Source: Osmia lignaria lignaria
Lineage: Eukaryota > Arthropoda > Insecta > Hymenoptera > Megachilidae
Reading direction: 5' to 3'
DNA length: 64,000 nucleotides
Assembly: GCF_051020975.1 (NCBI RefSeq)
Contig: NC_135042.1
Location: 9,385,888 to 9,449,887 of the forward strand
Numbering within the stretch: position 1 is the first letter of the stretch; every line of letters begins with the position of its first letter. A program made the translations under genes and the position numbers. Positions 26,163 to 39,600 of the stretch are shown here, in pieces. The notes beneath the pieces are model-generated. The model was not told where the DNA came from. It worked only from the letters and a program-made list of their open reading frames with translations, and ran no database searches.

Positions 26163-27943
26163 TTCCAAGCGGTGGCCGTCTCTGTTTCTCTGGTGTGCGC
26201 AGAACGAGGCGAAAACGAACCTTCTTCCGCGTCCACGACTCCAATTACGTCTCCTCCTCGTCTTTCTCGTTCCTGGCCACCTCTCTGCGAGCCCTGATTT
26301 ACCCTCTTTTTCCCTCGCAACTCCTCTTTCCGCTTCCTTTCAACCGACAGACTCTCTCTCCTCTCGGTGTTTCCACGTTTCCCGACATCAGCCACACTCG
26401 AGGCGACCTCCGAGTCTCTCGTAAGGAGAGCAGACGTAATTAGCTGCTCGTGTTTTGATTAAGTTCACCATCGGGGCTGCTCGCGAGCATTCGAAGGACC
26501 GGGACAGACGCGTATCCTTGTGTATCCGAAACTTCTTTGAGCTTCATTAGCTGGCACGCGATAATTGGACGGTAATTAATCGTATCCCGGGCATCGTCTT
26601 TTAACGGGATCCTTTCATCGTAACGGATGATTAATAATTCGAGGATAGAGGATGGTGCTGACGCTTGCGTTCATTTTCTTTCCTGACTTTCACGTTTCTT
26701 TGGGATACATCAGCTGGTCTATGAAGTTCCCTGATGAAGCGTGTCATGGTAAATGATCCACCAGCCGTTTAACTTGGTTTCAAATTCACTGAGCTTTATA
26801 AATGATTGTTTTATAGTAGATCACTTGGAGATTCAGCATACGATAAAGAGAGTTTTAATGAATCAAAATGATTAGAAGGAGGTTTTGAAACTTGGAGTAT
26901 TATTGGTCTTTTAACTCTCGGATGGCGGACCATGGAGAGAGACAGAATTTTTATTTATTTTGTATCTCATATTATTTTCATTTTCTAAATATTACAATGC
27001 TCCTTTTTGAAACTCTTTCATTTAAAAATTATAGATTTTAGATTGAAAATTATAACTTTCAGTTAATATCTCTTTATATGTTTAGTAAGTTTGGCTCGTG
27101 GTTCAAACAGGCTTCTCTGTTCAAGGATTAAGTGACCGATTTGAAAGCTTTAATGACAAACGTGTGCAATTAGTTAACCAAGTTTCTTCTTTTTATTTAA
27201 TCAGCTTTCAACTTTATCCGCATTTGGTCGCAAGTTGACGCACGAAACCTTCTTTGCCTAAATTTCATCCACGTTTCGCGCTTAGCATTCGTTCCACGTC
27301 CGCCACTATAACATTCCAAATTACGCCGGAACTTTTACACCAGCCGGTTTTAAACTTCCACTGGTGGCCATTAACTTCGTCAAGTTTACGGTGAAACGTT
27401 ACGGAAACTCGCGGAAGAAAGGTTGTAACGCGTCAACGCTTTATTTCCCTGTCCTTCGAGTCAATTATCCTGCCGGTTGGCTAAGCGACGCGGTGATTGT
27501 CCCTGTTTGCGTCTTCAATTAAACGTCTCGCGGAGACGCGTCAACGTCGACGACGTGCGAAACGAAACAAACAGTCTAACGAGCTTCTCTTGATTCAGCC
27601 TGTTCGTCGACGCGATGCTTCCCGCTACGTTGAAACGGATTCCGTTTCCCTCCGTCGAACGGCGAGACGACGTTTGAACGACGAAGAAAAACGCAACGAG
27701 ACGACGCGTTTCCTCGTGTTCCAGCCTCGTTGCAAAGTTTTAATTAACGTTCGGCCATCTTGCGTCTTCGTAGCTACCGCGTTAATTGAACCGAACGACG
27801 GGATCGAAGTTTGTTTGAACAATCCGATTCTTGGGATCGTTTCGAATGAAATTTGTAACTTTTCAGTACCAAAGATTTTCTTCTCGGTTATTCGATGAAA
27901 ATCATCCACCTTTGGGAGAAATTTTTATCGTTACGAGGTCTCA

Positions 27944-27961
27944 AAATATTCGCGAATATTT
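27944..27961. repeat. Perfect 18-bp palindrome
   Basis: AAATATTCGCGAATATTT, centred on CGCG, is its own reverse complement. No flanking element was found. Confidence 0.8.
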
Positions 27962-28582
27962 ATCAATATAAGTAGCTAAGATATTCCCAGTGGAATAAAC
28001 GATCGAAGGCTGTTCGAAGGATAAACCAGAATCTTCGAGGGGGAAAAAGAAACGATATCTCCGTCTCTCTGGATCATTCGTATCCCGTCAGACAACCGAT
28101 AGTAGCGTCGTCGAAGTTGCTGTCGGGCCTCGTCTTCCCGATAAGACCGTGCACTTATCCGAACGAAAAATCTGCCGGCACGACTGGAAAACTTGGACGA
28201 AACTGTCGTTTCCGTGGAAATGGACGCGTGTCGACTGCGGTGACCGAGGAGGACGCCGTATAAAAGCATGACCAACCCCCATATCGTGAGCGAACGAGCT
28301 GATAAGGTGACTGTGTTCACTTCGATGCTTGGAAACAAACCTTAGCCCCCCCTTTTTCCACTATGGTTGTCTGCAAATATTTGTAGCAGAAAACAGGGGT
28401 AGTTTTACCGTGGACGTGCTTTCTTCGTTTAAAGAGTGATTCGGGGAAGCGTACGCTTCCGAAGGTCATAACACAAGGATTTTTTTGAGTTTTGTGAGAT
28501 ACTAGATAGTAATTTTGTAATTTGAAGTAAAGAAAATTGTCAGAAAAATTGTAGTACGATGTTGTTTGAGGTTCTGTTAAGA

Positions 28583-29012
28583 ATATTCGTCGTCGGATGC
28601 CTTATCGTTGATATCTACTACTGCAAATGTCTTCTGCAGGTTCCAGGTTGCCTTTTAAGTAGTATAAATCTATGATTTATGAAACCAATGCCGTAATATT
28701 TTTAATTTATCTATTAACAAATGTGTTATCGTTTTTGGAAAATATTTTAAAGCTTTGAACCTTGAAAAATTTTAGAATTCTTTTCTTCTACTCTAGCATA
28801 TTTGTCGTCGGACACCTTATTATTGATATCTACTACTGAAAATGCCTTCTGCAGCTTTCAGTTTGCCTTTTAAGTAGTATAAACCCATGACTTATGAAAC
28901 CAATGACATAATATTTTCAATTTATCTATTAAAAAATGTGTTATTATTTGTTAAAGCTATTTTGAAGCTTTGAACCTTGCAAAATCCTAGAATTCTTCTC
29001 TTCCACCCTAGC
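28583..29012. repeat. 215-bp direct tandem duplication
   Basis: Two head-to-tail copies of exactly 215 bp, 28583-28797 and 28798-29012. Both run from ATATT(C/T)GTCGTCGGA through CTTATTGATATCTACTACTG-type sequence, a CTTCTGCAG block, CCTTTTAAGTAGTATAAA, a TTTATCTATTAA block and GCTTTGAACCTTG, ending TCTAGC or CCTAGC. They differ by scattered substitutions, perhaps 10-15% by eye. No coding frame or terminal inverted repeats were seen. It is probably a local duplication of intronic DNA. Confidence 0.85.
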
Positions 29013-30259
29013 ACCAAGAAACTTTTTCCCAATGATTCCTCTTGTTCCTCGATCTGCAGGAGCAAAAGGAGGAAGAATAAGAAAAATCAAGCCCATTCGT
29101 CGTTGCCAAACGAAGCGCACCCTTCGGTTCGTCTCGATCACTTTATCCAAGTGCACGCAGTTGAGCTTCTCAAAAGCTTCTCTCCTGCTGCAATTTCACG
29201 CGTCAACGGGCTCGTTCGACTCGCTGTCAACGTACGCACCCTAAAAATACGAGCTCACCCCCTGAGGGGTTTCCGCTTTCACGGGGTCGATATTCAGCGG
29301 GGCCGGAATTTCTCTTCAAGATAAACTGTTCTACCCCTTTGGGAGTTCTTCGCGAATTTTCTCGATTTGTTCCCGAACTTATGCCAATCGCGATTCGTTC
29401 CCTCTCCGATTGTTGACTTTCACATTTGACGGACGGAATGCAAACTTTTTACCCCCCTAATCAAATCCCCTGAATAATAAGACTACAAATGTCCTGCAAC
29501 CAAACGAGAGTCTGAGAATATTTCGAGGCTCACGTTGGTAAGCAAATCTTCCCTTAAGAAGCTTCCACAACGTGTAAAGTAGTTTCGCAAGTCTCTTTTA
29601 TAATTCTAACATGCGAACGTGTTCATGATGTAAATATTCAGTAGGCAAAGTTTAAACTTATCATAGTTACTTACAAACGAGAATGGCCCGAAATTCCTGA
29701 GTAATCCGAGAAATTAAGATTCTGGATGGAAGGAGATTTCGTTTAACGGAAAACACTTTGGAAAAGTGATGCGAAATCGAAAGGGGGATGAAACAAGAGA
29801 TGTAGGGATGATATCGGATGCTATCGAGTTTTCGAAGGTTCTTTCACAGCTGAGACGGTGGTAAGCAAATTTCCACCGGGTTATCCTCGCGGGATTTCGC
29901 TTTTTTCACCGAATTCTTTCCCGGTTCTCGCGGGAAATCGCGCGGAAAAATCGGCAAACTGGAATTCGAGCGTTGCTCGGGGAATACGAAATTGACCGAA
30001 TTCGAGATAGTTCGTCTGCACCGTGTATAATTATTTCCGGGATAAAACAAAACGGAATGTAAAGAAAGGAAAGGGAGGGGAAAAAAGCGAGCTGAGTGAA
30101 AAGAAGAAAAATATTTGCGCCCACTTTGGTGTTCGTTGTTGCGCGAATTATTTTTAAAAACGTTGGATCGCTCGCCAGTGGATCCGAGAATTTTCTGATC
30201 AACGTTTCAGCCGGAAATGCTGACGTTAAATAGACGTGGTAATTTGAACTGAATAAAAT

Positions 30260-30275
30260 TGCATCAATTGATGCA
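30260..30275. repeat. Perfect 16-bp palindrome
   Basis: TGCATCAATTGATGCA is its own reverse complement. No other structure was seen around it. Confidence 0.8.
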
Positions 30276-31853
30276 TTGTATTGGTATCGTTGCGCTCGTT
30301 TACGGAAAATTTTCATTCAACTCAATGGCGGGGCAATCGAACATTGTTAGGCAGGCTTTTTGATTCGTGTCCGCGTGTTAATTGCTTCGATAGAGTTCAT
30401 TTTTTCCAGCAATTAATGTTTCTCTGAAGTTCACTTGTGGCTTTAATCGTTGCATCACTGTTAATCTTTCATCAGCCAATTCACTGATCGTAAAATCGCT
30501 TTATTCCTCGTCGAAAGTCTCTGATTTTATGCGCCGATATTATTTACTTCATCTCCTGAAATTTATACAGGACATTTTTTAACAAGACTTAAGACACACG
30601 TTGCCAATAATGCACGATGCGTGCACGAAGGTAGATAAACAGGAGCTGGTTTCTGTTCAAAGGGTCTCAGGACTATCTGAAGGGTCCACTCAAGGGTGGC
30701 TCGTAAATTTTCCCTAACACGTAGAGGGTTGAAAAATCTCGAGTAGTCGTAACCTACGGTGGACCTATCGAAGGTTTCAGTCTCGATGGCTGGTCGAAGG
30801 TGACTAATCGAAAGGGTGGATCGACTTGAAAGGAACAGGGATTACAAGACACATTTTGCTGACAGGTTTAAGCTCACTATGGGTTTGATTCGGCTTACAA
30901 AGATGCTGAAATTCTTAGAAAAATTGTTGACCATCATAGAAGTAATAAAATTAAATTGTTGGTATTATTTTGAACGATTAATTCTAAGATTCACTTTCGA
31001 AGTCCTCGTTTATTACTTAATACTATAATCCTTGTAGACAGAGTGGGTGACCGACAAATTTTCAGGCGATTCAATTACACGAATCTTCCAATTCTACTCG
31101 GTATTATTCGAAGGCGGAAGTTTGCGAAAATCTTGAAGGGAATCGCGAAAGACCCGGCTGCACTAGTAACAGTCTCGAAGACTTTGAAAGTTTCGAAGGC
31201 GTCGAAGGAGATGTAAATCTTCGTATCTTTGAACTTTTCAAGAATTAGTTTTACCTTTTCAATTTTCCAAGGAACGCGAATTCAGGAACGTTTAAAAGCG
31301 TAACAATTTCCTGTAACCCTCAAATCCCGTGGAAACTCGATTTCAGATAAAAGCAAGCAGGCTTTTAAGCGGTCGTTCGATGAAATGAAATGCCGAGATA
31401 CAACGACGGAGGATGATTAAAAGCGTTTCTCGGGCTTGAACAACAAGCGTTCATAATTTACCAGGGATTTTCGTCGGGACGCGAACGCGTATATTTTTTA
31501 TCAGACCGCGCAACGCGTTTCCCCCATCTTTATGCTTTATTTATCCGGGTCTGAAGTTCGCCGCCTAATATTCAGCTGCCGTAATGAAGATAAGGCACGG
31601 GAAACGAAGCGAGTGGCCGTGCTTGAACGTCGAAACTTTTCGCATAGAGCCTCGGCTCGGGAATTGCCGCGACGCTTTCACCGGAAACGCTTCCAGATAA
31701 AACTCGCGAACAGCACTGAAGCATTATTTACAGTTACGTATGAACCGCGAACAGAGTACGAAAGATTTCTGCGTGAGCTCTTTTTTCAAAGTCTAAAAAG
31801 GCAAAGGTTTCATCTTCAATAAACAGAGTATCGAATATTTTTGGTAATTTCTG

Positions 31854-31926
31854 TAGGATTTTGAGATTTTCAAACATAAAATATCTTTTCTTAAGATTTA
31901 TCATCACCCTTATTTCCAAAATCCTA
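31854..31926. repeat. Inverted repeat with 10-bp arms
   Basis: TAGGATTTTG at 31854-31863 and CAAAATCCTA at 31917-31926 are exact reverse complements separated by 53 AT-rich bases. The loop is not well paired, so a microRNA-like hairpin is not supported. Confidence 0.6.
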
Positions 31927-34900
31927 ATTGGATCTTCCAATATAGTATCCCAGAACGACTTGAAAAATCTAATAATGACAAGAAGAAAGCACCTTTGTCA
32001 CCTAAACAATGCTGAAACACGTTCGTTCGATTTGCAATTCAATCAAAGAAAATCTCGTGAAGGATCCTCGTCGAAGCTCACCCCTTTCTCCCATCAGCTA
32101 GATGGGAAAAACGGAGCTCGCTGCGGCGAACCCTTTCGTGGTTCCGATGGAAATAAAGATACAGCTGGTAAGAAGAAGGTGGAATTAACGTCGATAAGCG
32201 ACGGGAGGCGCGATTGCAACTCCCTTGGCAATGTCCTTGCTCGTTTCAAGTGGTAGGTGGAAAAGCAAGTGGCGAGGGAGCACTTATCGCGGCGAACGGG
32301 AACAACGAGGCAGATAAGGCCGTGGAAAACATCAGCAACGTGTTCGACCGTTGCCTTTCTTCGACTATCGGTCGACTGGCGAACGTGTATCGAACGCGTT
32401 CACACGCCAGCTCGAAGCTAGAGAAACGGGACAAACGACGGACAAAGGGTACACGGTTCGGCCATACAGCATCGGGCGAAAACGTTTGTCGAGGCACGTA
32501 CGATTCCGTTCGCTGCCAGAAAAACCGATAACAACGATTCTCCACGGGAACGCCACGGGGTGGCGTCAGACACTGACAGAAATTCAGGGAACGAGATGGA
32601 CGAAGCACCGGCAGCTTTCGAATTGAGTGTCTCTCAGGAACGTCGAGTCATCAGGATTTTCAGCCCCAAAAATGAGAAGGATTATTGGAAACTTCTATCC
32701 CTTTTTGAATTGAAAGAAAATAATAGATTTTCAATTGATTTTATAATATTCATTGAACAATATAATTTCCATCGTTACTAACGACCTCTTCTGATGATGA
32801 TAATTTGTGAATTCCATGATTCATCTTTGGGAATTTACTCGATATTATTGAACTTCAACCCTTTCGACTTGATTTTCTTCCCTTTGAATCTTCATTGTCT
32901 AAATAAAAAAGAAATACGATGATTCAAGACAGGAAAGAAACGGTTAAGTAGCTAAGAATCGCTCGTAACTGCGATTCGAAGCGTACGGACGAGAACAAAT
33001 GAGCAAACGTCGGCGGAGGACGTCTTCGTGGAAGTTTAATCGAGTCGAGAAATGGAGGAGCAAATTTGTTCGAGTCGATTTCACGGATTCGATGAGCGAT
33101 CAGGAGGTTCTCGCGGCAGTAGATTTCGACGCTAGCTAAGAAATTGAGTAAACTCGAACGGGGAAGAAGCGACGAGCTATTAATAAAAAATTAAGAAACT
33201 CTCGAACCGGTTGAGATGGGAAGTTCCGTCGATGAGTTAATGGCGGTCAACGCCGTACTGACGCCCCTTATCTTGAGAATTATTGGAAAACTGAACGGAA
33301 GTTCGGAGTGGCTGGTCCATTGGGAAAATGGGTGACGAATGGCAGAGGAAAAGATGTCGTGGAAATAGGTCAGAGGATGTCGTCTTTGATGTATTATCCC
33401 ATAATTGATCAGTGGACTTGTGTTTCTATTATTTCAAATATTCATGCATTTAGATTAAGAAAATGACGTCTTCGTTTTTAATGTAAAAAAAATTCTCAAG
33501 TATTTCTATGAATTATTTATACGAAACTTCCATCGGTAACTCACCCCCAAAGCTTAAGTTCCATATTTCCATGTAAATGTAACACGATGAAGTAACCGAG
33601 AACCCTCCACTGTACATGAAGGGTCAAGGGATTCAAAGATTCGTCAACGTCCCTTAGAACATTTCAGATGGGAAACGTAGCGGGAAAGCTCGTTTCTCCA
33701 GACGGGAAGAAACTTATTTCCTGGCATTTTCAGGAAACCTTAAGGGGGTTCATACCCCTGGTTGTATTATCCGTTTGTAGAGAAACGATCTTATTTGCGT
33801 GAATCCGTTTTTCATTGCGTGTTGCGAACTGTTTAGGGGAAATTTGTTTACTCGTCAGTACCATTCTCCAGCAGTCAAGCAAATTTAATTACTCTCAAGG
33901 TTTGCGAATTCTACCATAGAGGAACGAATGAAAATTAATTGTTGGGATAAATGAGATTCGAACGCCGACTTGGCAGACATTACTGAGAACTTTTTTTCTT
34001 TTAATTTCACTTTATTAATGGCCATTATAGCAGGCGTTACTAATCCCTTAGAATTAGTAGATACTTCCCGACCATTGTATGGGATTCTCCCGGATAATTT
34101 TTCATTTTTTTTTTTTTTTCCTGAAGAGAAGGGGTACAAGTGTGCACCAGTAGCAATTACCAGCGGACAAAATTTTGTTTCGCTGAGTTTCAACGAATTT
34201 AATAAGAGTGTCCAGCAAATTACACTGCAATGCAGTTCCAGGTATGCAAAACTGCTTACGTAATCGGACGTACAGAGCAGTAAGCGACTAGCTTGCCTAA
34301 TTCTTCCTCTTTTTTTAAATTAAACAGTGAATTTAACGCGCGAGGTATACAGCGATTCGAACGGGATATAGCGACAGATAAGTGAAAACTTCCGAGTGCA
34401 ATATCGGCTGGACGTTGAAATATTTCCTCAACAAAACGATCGTTCTCGGTTGCTATTAATTCCGTTTTAATGCCGCGTTCATTGGCGGGCTTAATCATCA
34501 GGCCGGTATTCCGTCATCCGTTAATAAGTAATAATATCGATGTATGGCAGTGCGACAAGCACAAATCACAGCCGACGGTGTCAGTTAACGAATTTTCCTG
34601 CAACGGACCCGGGACGAATTCAACGCAAACGAGAGAGAAATGCTAGCCGGATCTCCGGTTACCCTCATAAGTTATTTACGGCATTCGAAATTAGATCCCG
34701 TAAACTTTGCCCGGGTAATTTAGCTCGGAACGGAAGCGCCGCCGTCCCGTTTTTATCGCCGAATTTCCCACAGAATACTCGACCGTCCGCTTTCGCTCTT
34801 AAGCGTACGCTGCATAAGCGTAAAGTTGTTTACGCAAGCAAAAAGGCAGAAGAACTTTTTGTAAAAAAAAATAGAAAGAAAACGAAGAGAAACCACTTTC

Positions 34901-36597
34901 TCTTGATAGTTTGATCGTTCGCTCCTCTTCATCGCGTTAATAAATACCGATGATGGCGGAGAAACGTTTCATGCCGGAAGTTGGAGGAACTTTATTTTAA
35001 GACTTCTGTGTGTGTCTTGAACATCTCTTCCGGAAAGATTTCTGACGAAGTTAGTTATAACTCCGAAGCAAGACAAACACGAATCAAATCGTTCCGGATA
35101 TTCTTCAGAAATAGCAGTTTCTTTTTACGGTACCAATGGAGGAAATTTCTTGCCACTGCCATTACTGCGGTACACTTTATTACTGTAATATCAATAACCG
35201 CGAGGAAACTTAATTTAGGATACTCGATCAAAGGACGTTACAATCCTTTGACACTTCGATCAAATTCGGTAATTTGTTTGCCAGCGTGGAAGATGTTTCG
35301 TCGATAATCAATCCGTTGGACGATATCGACGAGTCGAAATCATTCAAACGTCACGGTGATACGATTCGACGGTGACACCGTTATCTTCCGGCTCCTTCTC
35401 AATCAGCAGTTGACATACGGTCGACTTGTTTCGCCATTAAATTACATCCGCATCGGTTTGCTATCCGGGATTAGATTGTCGACCGAGAATTATTGTCCGT
35501 CGCGCTGTCACAACTTGACTGACGTATTGTAACGATTTACGATAATCGACTGTAACGGGCCAGACACGCAGCGAGGATCCAGCTGATAAACCAATAATAG
35601 ATCAGGATACTTCAACCAACGGCAGCTGCGACATATCTGTCCGTGTATTCGTCGACAATGAAATGCCTTCGCGATAACTCTTTCACGTGCCTGATCTTGA
35701 AAATCCGGAAAATTGAAGAACGCGTACACGACGATACTTTCGGTATCCGATAAAAGAATTTCAAAGACTTATCGACAAAATTCGAAGACTTTTCCCGAGG
35801 CTTTTTCGAAATTTCTAACACCATCATCGATGCATTCAAATGACACGAACCAAAATCCTCGCCCCCCTTTCTCCGTCTATTTCCATTCTTCCGTTGAAAC
35901 GCGAAGCGGCATGGAGAAGCTTCCATCGACGAACATCCGACTCGAAAATATCGATATCGAAGCCGATAGAGAAGGATCAATTTGCAACGATACGAAGCGG
36001 TCGGTTTTTTCGTCGGTGACCCTTTGGAAATCGAGGGAGAAAGCCTTGGAAAAATCAATATCCTCTGATCGTTATCGATGTAGCTGGGATTCACGGTCAT
36101 CCTAGCCCCGTCATTATTTCTATAAGCTGCACTCGTTCCCGCGACGCTTTGGAAATTGGATCCACCATACCATAAGCCATGATTCATGGTGGCTTGAGCC
36201 GGACGTTAGGCAGCTACGAGCCACGGTAATCTATCGCGAAAGGGAGGGGGTGGTTTCGGGCTGCACAATCGCTCCGATAACGCGCCATGACACGGCGATA
36301 ACAGGATTTAGCGAGGGCGAGAGGGTAGCGAGGGAAAGAGTGGGTGTAGCAAGAGTAACGTTCAATAGAGGGAGGAGGGATGGCAGATTCGCCGAAAGAT
36401 CGTATCGATCGGTTGCAGCCGAACATGCACTGTTTCGAACTTGGAATCTTTTCTACCACGAAGGAAAGGAACGAGGAAGAAGCCCCGTCACTTTTCCACC
36501 CCTCGAGTTCCTGAAGGGTTTCATTTTGGGCGAGCAATTTCGTGGCACAGTCTCGTTGTTAGGGGAGGTGGAATGGCTACTTAAAATTCTGCCGGAG

Positions 36598-36676
36598 ATG
36601 TTATTAAGCATACTCCTCATGACATGTTCCCGAGTGGCGGGGGATGAAGAAGCGTTCTGTGTACCGAAGGGAAAAG
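36598..36676 (+). CDS. Candidate signal-peptide first exon of a nested plus-strand gene
   Basis: On the plus strand, an ATG at 36598 (G at -3) opens MLLSILLMTCSRVAGDEEAF, then CVPKGK, and reaches AAAAG|GTACGT, a good donor in phase 1 at 36677. The hydrophobic start LLSILLM followed by small residues and an acidic, Cys-containing segment is what a secretion-signal exon looks like, and phase 1 is the usual phase after such exons. It lies in the beat intron on the opposite strand. I do not recognise the mature sequence and found no downstream partner exon. The frame is also open upstream to about 36250, so coding-like appearance alone is weak evidence. It could be chance. Confidence 0.22.
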
Positions 36677-39600
36677 GTACGTCGAGGGAATCCATTTGAA
36701 TTTCAATATTTTCAAAGTGGCTAGATCGATAGAGAACGCTTTCCAGTCTCATAGACTCTCGATTCTTACCCTGCATTTCCATTATTACCCCTTTACAATT
36801 TTCTTTGGACGATAATTGATACACCGTCTTTGGGAGAAAAATAATTTAACTGCAACGGGTTGAAAGGATCGTTTCTGAAAGCGTAGAAAATCCAGCCCGA
36901 AGAGCATTCAAAACAGCAGACGTATTCTAACCCTGTTGCAAATGATATCTCACGAGCGTGTATCCACGGTGAGAAGCAGGTTGTCGCGAAGAAGAAAGAC
37001 GATAGAGAAATGGAAAGCGTGGGACTAGGAGGGGGTTGTTACGGTAAGGAAATCGTGGAAAACTGGATGCACGGGGGGTGTTGTACGAGAAAGCGGTGTC
37101 GGTTGAAACGTCGGAGACGGTGGCAGTTTCTACGTGAAACTTTTCAACGAGTTCTCGCTGCGAGTCGACGGGCTTGCTTTTACACGGGACCAGCTCGCAG
37201 ACACGGCCGAAATGTTTTCTCTCGTGGAAACGCGCCCCCCACCTAAGAATCGTCCGTCGCGTCAAAGCGATCTTCCGACGAGAAACCGAGTCACTTTTCG
37301 AACGCAGCCTTTTCCAACAACTTTCGACACTCTTGCTGCGCCTCGTATCGTGGTAAACTTCCGGCCGGAATGAAACGTGACCACTTAACGTCAAGAAGCA
37401 ACTGCGCGAAGCTGAATTTTTCTATCGACGATTCTTGGGAGGGGAGGTTAAGTCTGTTACAGAATGGAGCTCGCAAAGGGCGCGAACAGGTTCGATTCGT
37501 TCTCAGGGAAGTTTTAATGGAATTCGAGTGGCAGAGGGTTAATCTCGTTTTGTATAAAATGAAATTTCCAGTTTACAAGCTGGACTGAAATAAGAGGAAG
37601 AAACTTTGTCCTATTCGGTGGTAGTAAGTTAATTGCTTTGGATAACATTTTAAATTTTAATGGAAATCAATTTTCTTTTCATTCTCTAAATTTTACAATT
37701 CCTCAGTGGTGTTGAAAAATAAACAACGTGATTTCTGTAAGTTAGTACATTGTCTTAGTAGGTCAGAGGTTACGTAGAACAAGCACAAATCAGAGTAACA
37801 GATGATTGCAGCACCCTAACTACTTGTATTGGATTACATCAAGATTCACCGATGGATCGGGCAGGGTGATCGATCGTCGATTCCTTCGTGCAACCCCAAT
37901 AATCGATCCAATTTTCTCCGAACACGACACAGATGGGTTTCGAACGAAACGAGCTTGTCCGACTGCAGATCACTTGTACAGTTTACAAGATTACTTTCTA
38001 CGACTCGAATCGACGACATATTCTTTCTTCGGTAGAACGATTTTACGAGTACTCTGAAGATTTTTCTGAGAAACTTCTTTAAATTCCAATCCATCAAGTA
38101 GAAAAATGAATTTATCGACGGATAACTTCATTTATATTCCATTTGTCAATTCTACAGCAGTTTAAAAACAATTTTTAACTAAACGAAACTGTCCAACAGC
38201 GAATCGATTACCGGGTCAGAGATTATCGACAGTTTATTCAGCTATCAATTAAAACGATATCGATTCTATGATCGACGAGTTCGTATCCACGCAACAGGCT
38301 AATAATCTACTTTCCATCCAATTTTCTCTAGTCGATGAAAGTTTAAGCTTCCTGCCGACAGCTTTGTCACTTCTAACAAGACAAATCTCCTTTCCGATAA
38401 ATCGACGCCCCCGAAGGATCTCGTTCGTTTGAAAATATCGAAAAGAATCGCTAGTTGGCAACGGCGAATCGTGAAAATCGGGGGTTGACTTTGCGCAAAT
38501 TGAACGTCTCGGAAAATTGAAATAAAAATCTCTATCGATCGCGCTTCTGTTATTCTCGCTTTGTTTATGACATTTAACACGTTAGATGAAAGTGTAAAGA
38601 TTCCACGACGATGTGTCGTGCGCTGGAATGCATGGAAAGTGACTTGTCTTCAGCCCGTTTTCAGGGGTAGTAGAGGGGGCGGAAGACACGGAGGGTCGCT
38701 GTCGGACGAACGCCGGGCAGGATAATAAGTTCGTCCAGTCGAAATATTTCCGTTTCTCTACGCGAGGCACGGAGAAAAAGAAGAAGTTGTTTTTGCCCCG
38801 AAATTGGTGGGTATCAAGGGACGAGTTTCACCCGATGGAAATTTCGTGGGCCACCTTCCATATTTCCTTTCTGGAAACGGTATCTTTTATTCACAGCGGC
38901 TGCCTGCGGGGCTGAGTTTCGGTATAGTAATTGAGGATTATTCGGGGTTACAGCGGGTCGCAGATTAATGCTTTTCACAGAGCGACGCGTTACCGCGGTC
39001 GCGGTGCAGCATGGAAATAAAATGGTCGCTCAATTTCGTTATCGCGAAAACGGTGGGAATAAAAACAGCTCCGGGTTGCACTGGAACATTGTTGCGTTTC
39101 GTTGATATCCTACGGGAAATTCGAAAACTCGCTTCGGCATCAACGTGGAAACGATAAGACACGGTAGTTTTTAAAAATTCTCCCTTTGCATTCGAGCAAC
39201 AATAGGATATAATAACAAATCTGATCGATAGAACAATGAGATAATACGTTCGATCTGTATCCGCGTAATGAACAATTCATGCATTGCAAATTCGTATAAG
39301 TGGTTCCAATCAAAACGATACTGCAGAATAAATAGGCATTCAATACGTATTATTGTGTTACTATCAAATGTTCATTGTCATTTCTATAGTAGTTTCCGTT
39401 ACAATAAACCTTTTATTGCAAACTTCAAGAATCGATAAAGTAACGCCAGTAATTATTAAAGTATTCGATTTTAAAAGAAATCGGAAAAATCAGTAGTACA
39501 GCTGCCCGCACGGTACCGCGGCGCAAGTAGTATAGCCCTAGCATTAGTCAGACATTCTCTTAAATTCAAAGTAACTCTCAAACAATTGCGACGGTGATCT

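Larger units (their letters stand above)
29013..36597. other. Intronic stretch without recognised genes
   Basis: Contains the two inverted repeats near 30.26 and 31.85 kb and a T tract at 34105. At 36187 an ATG in strong context on the minus strand is treated as a finding, not a gene. Otherwise I see only ordinary intron sequence. Confidence 0.35.

Noticed and set aside
33950..34030. B-box-like GATTCGAAC resembling a tRNA T-arm on the minus strand
   Set aside because: The flanking bases do not pair as a T-stem, and no anticodon arm or A box lies at the right distance.
35612..36187. 191-codon minus-strand open frame taken as a whole as a gene
   Set aside because: The later part is basic, low in structure and shows no family motif. 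Only its start is kept as a finding.
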